In this document: positions 38,109 through 47,950 of the stretch, one piece after another
Numbering within the stretch: position 1 is the stretch's first letter
Layout of the letters: every line of letters begins with the position of its first letter
Assembly: GCF_006968745.1 (NCBI RefSeq)
Contig: NZ_CP030118.1
Span: 434,001 to 498,000 of the forward strand
DNA length: 64,000 bases
Reading direction: 5' to 3'
Origin: Brasilonema sennae CENA114
Lineage (GTDB): Bacteria; Cyanobacteriota; Cyanobacteriia; Cyanobacteriales; Nostocaceae
Translations under genes and position numbers: made by a program
Notes under the pieces: generated by a model
The model's input: the letters and a program-made list of their open reading frames with translations, nothing else
Database searches by the model: none
Told to the model about the DNA's origin: nothing

Positions 38109-39428
38109 ATGGGTGACAAGCCAACAATTGCAATTTCTCACTTAGGGTGTGAGAAAAATAGAGTAGATACAGAACATATGCTCGGACTCCTAGTAGAAGC
38201 AGGGTACGGCGTAGATTCTAATGAAGAGTTAGCAGAATATGTTATAGTTAATACATGTAGTTTTATTGAAGCGGCAAGAGAAGAATCTGTTAGAACTTTA
38301 GTAGAACTGGCAGAAGCAGATAAAAAAATTGTTATCACAGGCTGTATGGCGCAGCACTTCCAAGAACAGTTGTTGGAAGAGTTGCCTGAGGCAGTAGCAG
38401 TGGTGGGAAGCGGGGATTATCACAAAATAGTGGATGTTATTCAGCAAGTAGAACAAGGTAAGCGGGTTAAGCTCGTTAGTTCACAGCCAACCTACATTGC
38501 TGATGAGACCACACCCCGGTACCGCACCACAACAGAAGGAGTCGCTTACCTACGAGTTGCCGAAGGTTGTGATTACCGATGTGCTTTTTGCATAATTCCT
38601 CATCTGCGGGGGAACCAGCGATCGCGTACCATAGAATCAATAGTTACCGAAGCAGAACAGCTAGCAAGTCAAGGTGTCCAAGAAATCATTTTGATTTCCC
38701 AAATTACGACCAATTACGGTATCGATATTTATGGTAAGCCGAAATTAGCTGAATTACTTCGTGCTTTGGGGAAAGTCAATGTTCCTTGGATTCGTATACA
38801 CTATGCCTATCCAACCGGACTCACCCCAGATGTGATAACAGCAATTGGTGAGACATCTAACGTCTTACCTTACCTGGATTTGCCCTTGCAGCATTCCCAT
38901 CCAGACATTCTCCGCGCTATGAATCGTCCCTGGCAAGGACGGGTGAACGATGGGATTATCGAACGCATAAAAGAGACATTACCAAAAGCTGTGCTGCGAA
39001 CGACGTTGATTGTCGGTTTTCCAGGAGAAACACAGGAACATTTTGAGCATCTGTCGCAGTTCATCCAGCGTCATGAGTTTGACCATGTGGGTGTGTTTAC
39101 CTTTTCAAAAGAAGAAGGAACACCTGCCTACAACCTACCAAATCAGCTGCCTCAATTCGTCATGGATGAGCGGCGGAACGTAATCATGGAACTCCAACAG
39201 CCGATTTCTTTAAAGAAAAATCAACTTGAAATTGGCAAAGTCGTTGATGTTCTGATTGAACAAGAAAATCCTGTCACAGGACAATTAGTTGGTCGTTCTG
39301 GCAGGTTTTCCCCAGAAGTAGATGGGCAGGTATTTGTTTATGGAGAAGCACGCTTAGGAACCATCGTACCAGTAGCTATCCAAAAAGCTGATGCTTACGA
39401 CCTTTATGGTCAAGTTGTCACCAACTAA
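38109..39428 (+). CDS. rimO: ribosomal protein S12 methylthiotransferase
   Basis: 439 residues from ATG 38109 ([20 protein letters not shown]); an in-frame GTG two codons upstream is less typical. This radical-SAM enzyme methylthiolates an aspartate of ribosomal protein S12. The N-terminal domain carries the auxiliary-cluster cysteines ([21 protein letters not shown]); the radical-SAM motif is CDYRCAFC; the C-terminal TRAM domain begins about residue 375. HLRGNQRSR and [12 protein letters not shown] fit RimO rather than MiaB. It is a single gene followed by the DEAD-box helicase gene 186 bases on. Confidence 0.95.
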   Translation: MGDKPTIAISHLGCEKNRVDTEHMLGLLVEAGYGVDSNEELAEYVIVNTCSFIEAAREESVRTLVELAEADKKIVITGCMAQHFQEQLLEELPEAVAVVGSGDYHKIVDVIQQVEQGKRVKLVSSQPTYIADETTPRYRTTTEGVAYLRVAEGCDYRCAFCIIPHLRGNQRSRTIESIVTEAEQLASQGVQEIILISQITTNYGIDIYGKPKLAELLRALGKVNVPWIRIHYAYPTGLTPDVITAIGETSNVLPYLDLPLQHSHPDILRAMNRPWQGRVNDGIIERIKETLPKAVLRTTLIVGFPGETQEHFEHLSQFIQRHEFDHVGVFTFSKEEGTPAYNLPNQLPQFVMDERRNVIMELQQPISLKKNQLEIGKVVDVLIEQENPVTGQLVGRSGRFSPEVDGQVFVYGEARLGTIVPVAIQKADAYDLYGQVVTN

Positions 39429-39517
39429 GTTGTCATTTGTGAGCCAGCCGTTGCCAAGGCAGGTTTTCAACTATTTGGCGAGTGTCGCTCATCACAAAGC
39501 GTACGCGACTTTAAACG

Positions 39518-39564
39518 TCAAAAGACCTGTTATAGGCATACCCTAAGGGTTCTTTGTCTTTTGA
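39518..39564 (+). promoter_or_regulatory. hairpin in the leader of the DEAD-box helicase gene
   Basis: tcaaaagac (39518-39526) and gtcttttga (39556-39564) are perfect inverted repeats; inside is a second small hairpin (accctaagggt). It lies 51 bases before the helicase start. It may end the rimO transcript or control the helicase mRNA; cyanobacterial CrhR-type helicases are cold-regulated through their leaders. Confidence 0.5.
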
Positions 39565-39614
39565 GAAATCACAAATGACTCATCAAAAAACCAAACGAAC
39601 ATATAGGAGAATTA

Positions 39615-41159
39615 ATGAATCTTTCGTTTTCAGATTTAGGAATTTCACAAGAGTCTGTTCAGCAATTAGAAAAACTAGGCTTTAGCGCACCAACAAACAT
39701 CCAAGCGCAAGCAATCCCACACCTGTTATCAGGTCGTGATGTTGTAGGTCAATCCCAAACTGGAACAGGAAAAACAGCAGCATTTTCACTGCCAATTATA
39801 GATCAGGTGGATGTGACTCAAAAAGCTGTCCAAGCTTTGGTTCTAACACCAACTCGTGAGTTAGCTATTCAAGTTCACGATGCGATCAATCAATTTATTG
39901 CAAACCAAGATTTGCGGGTTTTAGCAATCTACGGTGGTCAATCGATAGATCGTCAAATGTTACAACTCAAACGCGGCGTTCATATGGTAGTAGGTACGCC
40001 AGGGCGAGTGATAGACTTGCTTGATCGAGGCAGTTTGAAGCTGGATCGGGTGAAATGGTTTGTGTTGGATGAAGCTGATGAAATGCTAAGCATGGGCTTT
40101 ATCGACGATGTGGAGAAAATTCTCTCTCAAGCTCCCAAAGAGCGTCAGACAGCTCTATTCTCGGCAACAATGCCTCCCTCAATTCGTCAATTAGTCAACA
40201 AGTTCTTACATTCGCCCGTCACAGTAACCGTTGAGCAACCAAAAGCCGCTCCTAACAAAATTAATCAGGTAGCTTATGTTGTACCGCGCCACTGGACAAA
40301 AGCAAAAGCATTACAGCCCATTCTTGAAATGGAAGATCCAGAATCGGCTTTAATCTTTGTTCGTACTAGACGCACAGCAGCAGAACTCACCAGTCAACTG
40401 CAAGCAGCTGGTCATAGTGTGGATGAATATCACGGTGATTTGTCGCAGCAAGCACGGGAACGGTTATTGATACGGTTCCGCAATCGTCAAGTAAGGTGGG
40501 TCGTTGCAACGGATATTGCAGCACGAGGTTTAGACGTTGACCAGTTGTCTCACGTGATTAACTTTGACTTACCCGATAGCGTAGAAACCTATGTTCACCG
40601 GATTGGTCGTACAGGTCGAGCTGGTAAAGAAGGTACAGCCATTTCTCTGGTGCAGCCCTTTGAACGACGCAAGCAGCAAGTGTTTGAACGCCATAATCGG
40701 CAGACTTGGCAAGTGCTGTCGATTCCTACACGGACACAAATTGAAGCGCGGCAGATAGAAAAATTGCAAACTCAAGTGCGAGAAGCATTGGCAGGTGAGC
40801 GTTTAGCTTCATTTTTACCAATGGTAAGCGAGCTGATTGAACAATACGATGCTCAGGCGATCGCTGCAGCAGCGTTGCAAATTGCTTACGACCAAACCCG
40901 TCCTGCTTGGCTGCAATCAGAACCAGACATTACAGAAGAAGATCTTGTACCCCCAACTCCCAAACCCAGACTGCGGACAGGACGTCGCGGCGATTTGTCT
41001 TCTGATCGCCCCCGCTCCTCTTGGTCTTCATCCGACACCAACAACACAGAAGGAGAAAAACGTGGCAGTCCCAAGCCCAAACTGCGGACAGGACGTCGTG
41101 AGACCTCAGTTTCTCCCAAAAAGCTAGGTTCCGGTGCAGCTAGGGAAACTGCTTCTTAA
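39615..41159 (+). CDS. DEAD-box RNA helicase (CrhR-like)
   Basis: 514 residues, ATG 39615 with aggag upstream. All helicase motifs are present: Q motif (FSAPTNIQAQAIP), SQTGTGKT, PTRELA, VGTPGR, DEAD (VLDEADEMLSMGF), SAT, RGLDVD and HRIGRTGRAG. The C-terminal tail after about residue 450 is low-complexity and basic, with a duplicated PKPRLRTGRR / PKPKLRTGRR element that probably binds RNA. Cyanobacterial homologues unwind cold-stabilised mRNA structures and are redox and cold regulated. The upstream hairpin at 39518 may be part of that control. Confidence 0.94.
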   Translation: MNLSFSDLGISQESVQQLEKLGFSAPTNIQAQAIPHLLSGRDVVGQSQTGTGKTAAFSLPIIDQVDVTQKAVQALVLTPTRELAIQVHDAINQFIANQDLRVLAIYGGQSIDRQMLQLKRGVHMVVGTPGRVIDLLDRGSLKLDRVKWFVLDEADEMLSMGFIDDVEKILSQAPKERQTALFSATMPPSIRQLVNKFLHSPVTVTVEQPKAAPNKINQVAYVVPRHWTKAKALQPILEMEDPESALIFVRTRRTAAELTSQLQAAGHSVDEYHGDLSQQARERLLIRFRNRQVRWVVATDIAARGLDVDQLSHVINFDLPDSVETYVHRIGRTGRAGKEGTAISLVQPFERRKQQVFERHNRQTWQVLSIPTRTQIEARQIEKLQTQVREALAGERLASFLPMVSELIEQYDAQAIAAAALQIAYDQTRPAWLQSEPDITEEDLVPPTPKPRLRTGRRGDLSSDRPRSSWSSSDTNNTEGEKRGSPKPKLRTGRRETSVSPKKLGSGAARETAS

Positions 41160-41399
41160 GTTCTTGTGATGAGTCATAAGTCGTGAGTTCCTGACTTTTG
41201 ACTATTGGCTTTTAGTTCAGTTAAAGATTGATAAACTTATCAATCTGGACAATTTCATCATCACCAAAATCAGCCCAATGTGCCAGCATGATTTGTATTG
41301 GTTGGGCTGTTTTTGCATTTGTGATGAATTATTTTGCGCAATTTAAAATAAGTCATAGGTAGCTTCTATTTTTTCAAGTCCTGAAGTTCCTAAAATGCT

Positions 41400-41984
41400 A
41401 TGACTATAACCACAGCAAAACGTTTTACAATTTCTGAATACGATCGTTTAGCAGAACTCGGATTTTTCAGTGAGGATGATCGAGTTGAGCTGATCAACGG
41501 AGAAATTATCCCAATGCTATCGAAAGGTAAACCACATTCTGTTTGCCAAACCCGTTTAGAACGAGAGTTATACAAACTTGTAGGGGAACGTGCAACCCTA
41601 CGAGGACAACAACCAATTATTATTCCTGACTACAACGAACCTGAACCAGATCTTGTGATTGCACAAAATCGAGATGATGACTATCTCAGTGCTCATCCCA
41701 GTCCCACCGATATATTACTGTTAATTGAGATTGCTGATTCTTCCCTCAAATATGACCAAGAGGTGAAATTACCGATTTATGCTCAAGCGGGTATTTATGA
41801 TTATTGGATATTTAATTTAGTACATTATTGCCTAGAATGCTACAGCGAATCTTATCAAGACTTACAAGGAAAATTTGGTTATCGTAAAAAGTTGATTGTT
41901 CTGCCGAACGAATCAGTTGCCATACCATATTTTCCTGATTTATTCTTAGATTTGTCAAAGGTATTTCCTAAGCAATTTGTCTGA
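41400..41984 (+). CDS. Uma2 family (DUF820) putative nuclease
   Basis: 194 residues from ATG 41400. Motifs of the Uma2/DUF820 PD-(D/E)xK fold: RFTISEYDRLAELGFFSEDD, RVELINGEII, EPDLVIAQN and LLIEIADSSLKYDQEVKLPI with the catalytic E-x-K-like elements, then YAQAGIYDYWIF. The family is enormously expanded in cyanobacteria; biochemical function is poorly known and some copies look domesticated. The gene stands alone. Confidence 0.9.
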   Translation: MTITTAKRFTISEYDRLAELGFFSEDDRVELINGEIIPMLSKGKPHSVCQTRLERELYKLVGERATLRGQQPIIIPDYNEPEPDLVIAQNRDDDYLSAHPSPTDILLLIEIADSSLKYDQEVKLPIYAQAGIYDYWIFNLVHYCLECYSESYQDLQGKFGYRKKLIVLPNESVAIPYFPDLFLDLSKVFPKQFV

Positions 41985-42488
41985 GACTAGACTGAACTTA
42001 CCCGGTCCAAATGTACTACAAATATCCCTAAGCCTTGACACACAATGATTCCGAGCGTTGAGAACTGAAATTCCGTATCCATCTAAAGTCTGCATTAAAG
42101 AGCACATCTGTGGTAGGCTAAAAAATGGGTGTCAACGCCTCAAATTCGGGATGCCACGACCCTTTGACAATTTGTAAGGGCGTAACGGCGATTGAAAAAA
42201 CCGTATGATTGTCGCTCTGGTTAGGTGTTAGCTCTTTTTGGTAGGGGCGAAGTTCAGACAAGACTATGCAAGAGCCAATTAAGTGCCCACAGTCAAAAGT
42301 CAAAAGAAAGAACACTTGTGCTGCTAAAACAGTATCGTCGTGAATACCTGTAACTCTTCTATGAGCTAACAGCGTCTGCAAAAAGCTCTATTTCATTCAA
42401 TTGAAAATGGCTGCAAAGTCTCCCTTACAACAATATGCCAAACGGGGAGAGTATATTCTACAGTGAAGGATTAGCCACAAGCGGAACA
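41985..42488. other. gap between Uma2 and acyltransferase genes
   Basis: No gene supported. A minus-strand open frame (42118-42381) has no recognisable domain and begins with TTG; it is not called. Nothing else seen. Confidence 0.35.
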
Positions 42489-43904
42489 CTACCTTATCAA
42501 ATCCTCCATCGCCAGCTGTAAATCCTTCGTCAAATCAGCAACCGCTTGTCTTGCAGCTTGACGATTTGCCTGATAAGCCGGATAACGTTCAGAAACAGAT
42601 ATTGGCTCACCTATTGTTATTTTTACCTCTTGCTTGCCAAGTGTTCGGTAATGTGAGGGGCTACCGCCTCTGATTTTAGTCACCATACTCCATATCAGTA
42701 AGGTTGTCTCCGCAAAGCGTTCTGGTGTGGGTTTTTCTCGTACGTATTTACCTGTGACAGCAACCAAATTTTCCACCAGCCTCATGTGCCACATTCGTAA
42801 ATTAGCTTCTTCGGCGATGCGATCGCCTAAAGCACGTTCTAAAGGTGACAGTGCTTTGACATCCTTAAATTCTTCACGAAAAATATAATTCCAGCCAGCC
42901 TGTTCTACGCGACGACAGCGATCATTAAAATTTCCTTTGGGTTGTAAGTCAAAATACTGTTCTGCAACTTGTAACACAATATTTAACAAAGCATTGAGAC
43001 GAGATGCCAACAGTTCATTGACATCTTTTGCTTCTTCTTGCACAGGGAGTTTTTGATGATAAAACCGCGTGTAAAACTTTTCCATCAAAGACAGTAAATG
43101 TTCGCCTAAACGAAATAACCGTGGATAGAGAGAGTCGAAACTGCTCTGTTGTGAGTGGCTTTGTGTGTCTACGGCTAAACCGCAAGCAGCTTCCAATTCG
43201 GTTAAAAGTTTGGCGATCGCATTCCAAGGAGCCGAAACGTAACTATATTTAATTCCAACTGGTACAATAAAAACCTGCTCATGTCGATTGTCTTTGTGCA
43301 AATCTTCAGCACACCAAAAGCCGAGTTGAGCAATGCCGGGTTCCAATGGGTTGACAATTTCTGAAAGACCATTCGTGGCTCCTTCTGGTGCAGCCGCCAT
43401 CGGGAACTGACCATTGGCAAACAAATCACGCGCTGATCGTAACCCCGTCCAATCTGCCTTACCTCGGACGATAGGCGTCCCACCCAAGCGTGAAGCAACC
43501 CACCCAATGTAAGAACCAGCCCATAAAGGAATTCCCCGGTCGTAGATAAAATGAGCGTGAATCGGAGGCTGTAGCACTACACCCTTGTGTCGTGCTAGCT
43601 TTGGCAAAATGTGGGAAAGCAAGTACACAAGACAAAGTGGATCTTCTGCCTTGGGATGACGAAATGCGATTAAAAAACGGATTTTGCGATCCTGAAACTG
43701 GCGATAAAGATCCAGCAAAACTTCCGGGTTGTCTGCTTCAATATGACTAATTGCCGTTCTCCAGTGTATTAAGCTGGGTAGGAACAACTGGCAAAGTCGT
43801 AAAAACCAGGGGTCTAGCGCTGGAGGGATAAATTCTAGGGGTGGCTGTGCTTGATAAACGACATCAGGCAAGGTAAAAATGCTCCTGAAGTTGCAAGCCT
43901 TCAT
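42489..43904 (-). CDS. PlsC-type glycerol-phosphate acyltransferase family protein
   Basis: 471 residues from ATG 43904; an earlier start would run into the divergent proS start. The acyltransferase motif H-x4-D is seen as AFRHPKAEDP, with the second-block equivalent AAAPEGATNGLS and GGTPIVRGKADW between them. The C-terminal half is helical and of unknown role, making the protein about twice as long as a standard PlsC. It probably transfers acyl groups to a lipid phosphate or related acceptor at the membrane; substrate unknown. Divergent from proS with only 51 bases between starts, so promoters are shared or overlapping. Confidence 0.85.
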   Translation of the reverse strand: MKACNFRSIFTLPDVVYQAQPPLEFIPPALDPWFLRLCQLFLPSLIHWRTAISHIEADNPEVLLDLYRQFQDRKIRFLIAFRHPKAEDPLCLVYLLSHILPKLARHKGVVLQPPIHAHFIYDRGIPLWAGSYIGWVASRLGGTPIVRGKADWTGLRSARDLFANGQFPMAAAPEGATNGLSEIVNPLEPGIAQLGFWCAEDLHKDNRHEQVFIVPVGIKYSYVSAPWNAIAKLLTELEAACGLAVDTQSHSQQSSFDSLYPRLFRLGEHLLSLMEKFYTRFYHQKLPVQEEAKDVNELLASRLNALLNIVLQVAEQYFDLQPKGNFNDRCRRVEQAGWNYIFREEFKDVKALSPLERALGDRIAEEANLRMWHMRLVENLVAVTGKYVREKPTPERFAETTLLIWSMVTKIRGGSPSHYRTLGKQEVKITIGEPISVSERYPAYQANRQAARQAVADLTKDLQLAMEDLIR

Positions 43905-43955
43905 TTTAAACTGTAACTGAAATAGAGATGATCGAATTTGGAAAGGGGACAAACG

Positions 43956-45776
43956 ATGCGACTGTCACAAATGTTATTTCTCACACTCAGGGATGATCCA
44001 GCAGATGCTGAAATTCCCAGTCATAAACTTTTGCTTCGTGCAGGATACATTCGTCGCATCGGTAGCGGTGTCTATGCCTATCTTCCGCTCATGTGGCGAG
44101 TACTGCAAAAAGTCTCCCAAATTGTGCGGGAAGAAATGAACGCCGCTGGCGCACAAGAATGTCTCTTACCCCAACTTCAACCGGCTGACTTGTGGAAGGA
44201 GTCTGGACGCTGGGACACCTACACCAAAGCTGAGGGTATCATGTTCTCCCTCAAAGATCGTCGCGACCAGGAACAAGCCCTAGGACCAACTCACGAGGAA
44301 GTCATCACGACAATTGCTCGTGATATGATTCGTTCCTATCGTCAGCTACCACAGCTGCTCTACCAAATTCAAACTAAGTTCCGTGATGAAATTCGCCCCC
44401 GTTTTGGTTTGATGCGCGGACGAGAATTCATCATGAAGGATGCTTACTCCTTCAACGTAGATGAAGAAAGTCTAGAAAAAACATATCAGGATATGCACAT
44501 CGCCTACAGTAATATACTGCGGCGGTCTGGCTTGGCTTTTCGTGACGTGCAAGCCGATTCTGGTGCAATAGGTGGTTCTGCTTCTCAAGAATTTATGGTG
44601 CTGGCGGAAGCAGGCGAAGATGAAGTCCTCTACACTAAAGATGGGCAATACGCGGCTAACGTAGAAAAAGCAGTTTCTTTACCACCGGACGCGCAACCCT
44701 CTGCATTTACCAATTACGAAAAACGAGAAACACCAGGGACGGAAACAATTGAGAAAGTCTGTGAATTTTTGAAATGTTCCTCCACCCAACTTGTGAAAAA
44801 CGTTCTTTACGAAACAATTTTTGATAATGGAACATCAGTATTAGTGCTGGTGAGCATCCGAGGTGACCAAGAAGTTAATGATGTCAAGTTACAAAATGAA
44901 TTGACAAAGTTAGCTCCGAAGTACGATGCGAAAACGGTGATTAAACTTGCAGTACCAGATACAGAAGCTCAAGCAAAATGGGCTAGTAAGCCTTTGCCCT
45001 TGGGTTACATTGCTCCTGATGTTGCGGATGATTATATTAAATCTGTGAAGAATATAGCACCAGGCTTTTTACGTTTGGTCGATAAAACAGCAACTGATTT
45101 AAAAAACTTTGTCACGGGTGCCAATGAATCTGGCTACCACGTCGTCGGGGCAAATTGGGGTGAGCAAGTTAAGTTACCAGAGTTTGCCGTGGATGTGCGC
45201 AAAGCTAGACCAGGTGATCGCGCAAAGCACAACCCAGAGCAAACCCTAGAAAGTGCTCGTGGGATCGAGGTAGGTCACATATTTCAACTGGGCACTAAGT
45301 ATTCCATAGCAATGGGTGCAACTTTTACCAACGAACAGGGTGAAGAGAAACCTCTACTCATGGGTTGCTACGGTGTGGGTGTCTCACGCTTGGCTCAAGC
45401 TGCTGTAGAGCAATCTTACGACAAAGATGGAATTATTTGGCCAGTGGCGATCGCACCTTATCACGCGATTATCACGATTCCTAACATCAACGACGCCCAA
45501 CAAGTGGAGATCGCTGAAAAACTCTACACCCAACTTAATCAAGCCGGAGTTGAAACCTTGCTTGATGACCGGAATGAACGGGCAGGAGTAAAATTCAAAG
45601 ATGCAGATTTGATTGGGATTCCATACAGAATTGTCACCGGACGAGCGATCGCCAATGGCAAAGTCGAAGTTGTGGAACGAAAAAGTCGAAAGTCACACGA
45701 AATTGCGATCGCTGACGTTGTATCTACACTAAATCAGTGGATTCAATCGGTGAACAGTGAACAGCGGAGTCAGTGA
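43956..45776 (+). CDS. proS: prolyl-tRNA synthetase
   Basis: 606 residues from ATG 43956 ([20 protein letters not shown]) with gaaagggg upstream. Class II synthetase of the long bacterial type: motif 1 region ([20 protein letters not shown]), motif 2 ([20 protein letters not shown]), an editing INS domain in the middle (about residues 230-400), motif 3 ([18 protein letters not shown]) and the anticodon-binding C-terminus. It charges tRNA-Pro and hydrolyses Ala-tRNA-Pro. Complete. It ends just before a tandem heptamer array. Confidence 0.97.
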   Translation: MRLSQMLFLTLRDDPADAEIPSHKLLLRAGYIRRIGSGVYAYLPLMWRVLQKVSQIVREEMNAAGAQECLLPQLQPADLWKESGRWDTYTKAEGIMFSLKDRRDQEQALGPTHEEVITTIARDMIRSYRQLPQLLYQIQTKFRDEIRPRFGLMRGREFIMKDAYSFNVDEESLEKTYQDMHIAYSNILRRSGLAFRDVQADSGAIGGSASQEFMVLAEAGEDEVLYTKDGQYAANVEKAVSLPPDAQPSAFTNYEKRETPGTETIEKVCEFLKCSSTQLVKNVLYETIFDNGTSVLVLVSIRGDQEVNDVKLQNELTKLAPKYDAKTVIKLAVPDTEAQAKWASKPLPLGYIAPDVADDYIKSVKNIAPGFLRLVDKTATDLKNFVTGANESGYHVVGANWGEQVKLPEFAVDVRKARPGDRAKHNPEQTLESARGIEVGHIFQLGTKYSIAMGATFTNEQGEEKPLLMGCYGVGVSRLAQAAVEQSYDKDGIIWPVAIAPYHAIITIPNINDAQQVEIAEKLYTQLNQAGVETLLDDRNERAGVKFKDADLIGIPYRIVTGRAIANGKVEVVERKSRKSHEIAIADVVSTLNQWIQSVNSEQRSQ

Positions 45777-45826
45777 ACACTTAACAGTGAACAGTTAACA
45801 AAAGAAACAGACCCGTATTTTCTGTT

Positions 45827-45882
45827 GTAACTGGTAACTGGTAACTGGTAACTGATAACTGATAACTGGTAACTGGTAACTG
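45827..45882. repeat. tandem heptamer array (gtaactg)
   Basis: Eight head-to-tail heptamers: four gtaactg, two ataactg, two gtaactg. This is a short tandemly repeated repetitive sequence (STRR) of the type described in heterocystous cyanobacteria. It lies between proS and the DUF2993 gene. A looser aacagtgaacag repeat precedes it. It is not a CRISPR. Confidence 0.9.
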
Positions 45883-45906
45883 AATACCACTATCACAAAC
45901 GAAAAC

Positions 45907-46722
45907 ATGGAATTCTTCATACTCCTTGTATCTGGCTTGTTAGGGTTAGTGACTCCGGTTGGACTGGTGGCTGATCAGACTGCTGAAAATGCTATCCGTT
46001 CTCAGTTGGCTCAGGTAGAACAATTGCAAGTGCGAGTTGACAATGCCCCTACTCACCAATTGCTGCAAGGCAAGGTAGAAAAAGTGCGTGTTGCAGGGCG
46101 TTCTTTGCAACTCAAGAAGTGGCAAGACATTCGTATTGCAGCTTTAGAATTGGAAACTGATGCAATTGAATTAGAACCGCGCAGTCTGGGAAAAAAACGA
46201 CCATTATTCAAACGACCTTTACAAGCTGGTGTCCGTTTGGTGTTAACTCAACAGGATATTAATAAACTCATACAATCACCTCAATTTATGGTGATGTTAC
46301 AAAAGCTAAAAATTAACACAGGCGGTTCTTTAAACACAGCGCAGAAGAATTCTGTCTATCATTTTACCAATCCAAATGTAAAATTTTTAGCCGACAACCG
46401 CTTGAGTGCCCAAGTAGAATTACAGGATAGAAGTCTGGATAAGCCCTTGTCAATTAGGGTGGAATCAGGATTTCGTATCGTTGGTGGCAGGAATATCCAG
46501 TTAGTTAACCCAATTGTGGCAGCCAATGGAGAACAGGTTCCACCTCAATTTGTCAACACAGTTGTGAACAATCTCAACAAACGATTGGATTTAAGCAATC
46601 TGGAAGGTGACGGTCTACAAGTACGAATCCTAAAATTGAATATGAAACCAGAAGAGTTAGAGATTGCCGCATTTTTGCGAGTAGAGCCATCTTCTAGGTT
46701 TTTGGAAACCCCTAGTTTATAA
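45907..46722 (+). CDS. DUF2993 (LmeA-like) exported protein
   Basis: 271 residues. A hydrophobic start (MEFFILLVSGLLGLVTPVGL) is a signal peptide or anchor. The rest fits the DUF2993 family: QTAENAIRSQLAQVEQLQVR, LLQGKVEKVRVAGRSL, IAALELETDAIELEP, LTQQDINKLIQSP and the FLRVEPSS end. LmeA of this family is a mannan-processing periplasmic protein in mycobacteria; the cyanobacterial homologues are probably lipid- or glycan-binding tubular proteins of unknown role. A GerMN gene follows 65 bases later, and the two may share a transcript that ends at the terminator at 47441. Confidence 0.85.
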   Translation: MEFFILLVSGLLGLVTPVGLVADQTAENAIRSQLAQVEQLQVRVDNAPTHQLLQGKVEKVRVAGRSLQLKKWQDIRIAALELETDAIELEPRSLGKKRPLFKRPLQAGVRLVLTQQDINKLIQSPQFMVMLQKLKINTGGSLNTAQKNSVYHFTNPNVKFLADNRLSAQVELQDRSLDKPLSIRVESGFRIVGGRNIQLVNPIVAANGEQVPPQFVNTVVNNLNKRLDLSNLEGDGLQVRILKLNMKPEELEIAAFLRVEPSSRFLETPSL

Positions 46723-46787
46723 GTATCGTCGTTAACCAGGCTTCTCCTCATACAAATACTATTTCAGCCTAAAGGTAGGTTTTCAAT

Positions 46788-47426
46788 ATGAAAGAACAGC
46801 AAGGATCTAACCGTTTATCTCCAGGTATTATTGCAGCTATAACAGCAGCGGTTATTGCAGTGGGTGGTGGTATAGCTTTTTTTGCCAGCAAACCCGATAA
46901 TAATATTTCTAAGAATCCTCCTAATAATCCCCCTGTACAAATCCCTGTTCCAGCACTAAGTCAACCTCCAGCATCAACAAACCAGTTGACTGCTGAGCAA
47001 AAAGCTGAAGTTTTTTGGCTGCAAGATACAGGTAGTGGGTTTAAGTTGGTTCCCCAAACAGTTCAAGTCAAAGCTCTTGGGAAGTCGCCTAACGATGTTT
47101 TAGAAGGAGCTTTCCAACAGTTATTAGCTGGACCAACAGAAAGTAGCGAAACTACCACAATTCCACAAGGAACAAAGCTACTAGGTGTTAAGGCAGCAAG
47201 TGATGGTGTCCATGTCAATTTATCAGAAGAATTTGAAAGTGGAGGTGGAAGTTCTTCAATGATGGGTCGTGTGGGACAAGTTGTCTACACCGCTACGGCT
47301 GTAGATAAGAATGCCAAAGTCTACATTGAAGTAAACGGCAAACCTTTAGAAACTTTAGGCGGCGAAGGTCTGGAGTTAGAACAGCCATTGACACGTGAAA
47401 GCTTTAATAAAAATTATTCACTTTAG
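46788..47426 (+). CDS. GerMN domain protein, membrane-anchored
   Basis: 212 residues. One N-terminal membrane helix (about 13-32, IIAAITAAVIAVGGGIAFFA), a Pro/Asn-rich linker, then a GerMN domain (about 75-200): VFWLQDTGSGFKLVPQTVQV, LEGAFQQLLAGP, IPQGTKLLGVKAASDGVHVN and MGRVGQVVYTATA. GerMN domains occur in spore germination GerM and in bacterial envelope lipoproteins and probably bind peptidoglycan. Cyanobacteria make no endospores, so an envelope role is likely. Followed by a clear terminator. Confidence 0.88.
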   Translation: MKEQQGSNRLSPGIIAAITAAVIAVGGGIAFFASKPDNNISKNPPNNPPVQIPVPALSQPPASTNQLTAEQKAEVFWLQDTGSGFKLVPQTVQVKALGKSPNDVLEGAFQQLLAGPTESSETTTIPQGTKLLGVKAASDGVHVNLSEEFESGGGSSSMMGRVGQVVYTATAVDKNAKVYIEVNGKPLETLGGEGLELEQPLTRESFNKNYSL

Positions 47427-47440
47427 GTCAGGTAAATGGT

Positions 47441-47477
47441 TTCATCCCTCGGTTTCAACTGGGGGATGAATTTTTTT
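47441..47477 (+). terminator. Rho-independent-type terminator after the GerMN gene
   Basis: ttcatccc (47441-47448) pairs perfectly with gggatgaa (47463-47470), followed at once by seven T. It lies 15 bases after the stop codon. Confidence 0.85.
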
Positions 47478-47950
47478 AGAATTCTTCAACAGATTACTAT
47501 AACTTATAACGGGTGAGCAGTTCCTATCCGGAGCATAAGGGGTAAAGGCAAAGGGGGAAAGAATTATCAAAAAACCTTTCCCCTTTCCCATAAGAGTGGC
47601 AATTGTTACTTTTGCAATGTTGTTTATAGTTTTTTCTATTCACTCAGTATATAAACGGACTTTTGGGGTAATAAATACCATCTTACTGGAGTTTAGACAC
47701 CTGAAATATTTACTGCTTAGGGCTTGTTGTCAAAATTATCAGAAGAACAGAGGCGTCAGTCGCCAGAAGTCAGAATGAATTCTGTGCGACGCAAGGGAGG
47801 AGTATGGGCGGCACGTTTTGGGTTGTTGCTTCTTACCCAAAAGCTGCCTTGTCTAAATCCAAGGGCGGAAGTGATTCTAACTCCTGAATCAGGACTTGCT
47901 GAATTCTTTTTTTAATATATCCTGTATAACAGTGCCTAAGAAGATGAATC
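47478..47950. other. gap before the MysD-like gene
   Basis: No gene supported. It contains an inverted purine/pyrimidine repeat (aaagggggaaag near 47548 and ctttcccctttccc near 47576). Frames open here have no family resemblance. Confidence 0.35.

Noticed and set aside
42118..42381. 87-codon minus-strand frame between Uma2 and the acyltransferase
   Set aside because: TTG start, no ribosome-binding site, no domain recognised.
45827..45882. Tandem units that might suggest a CRISPR
   Set aside because: Units are 7 bases without spacers; it is a heptamer tandem repeat. No CRISPR array was found anywhere in the window.
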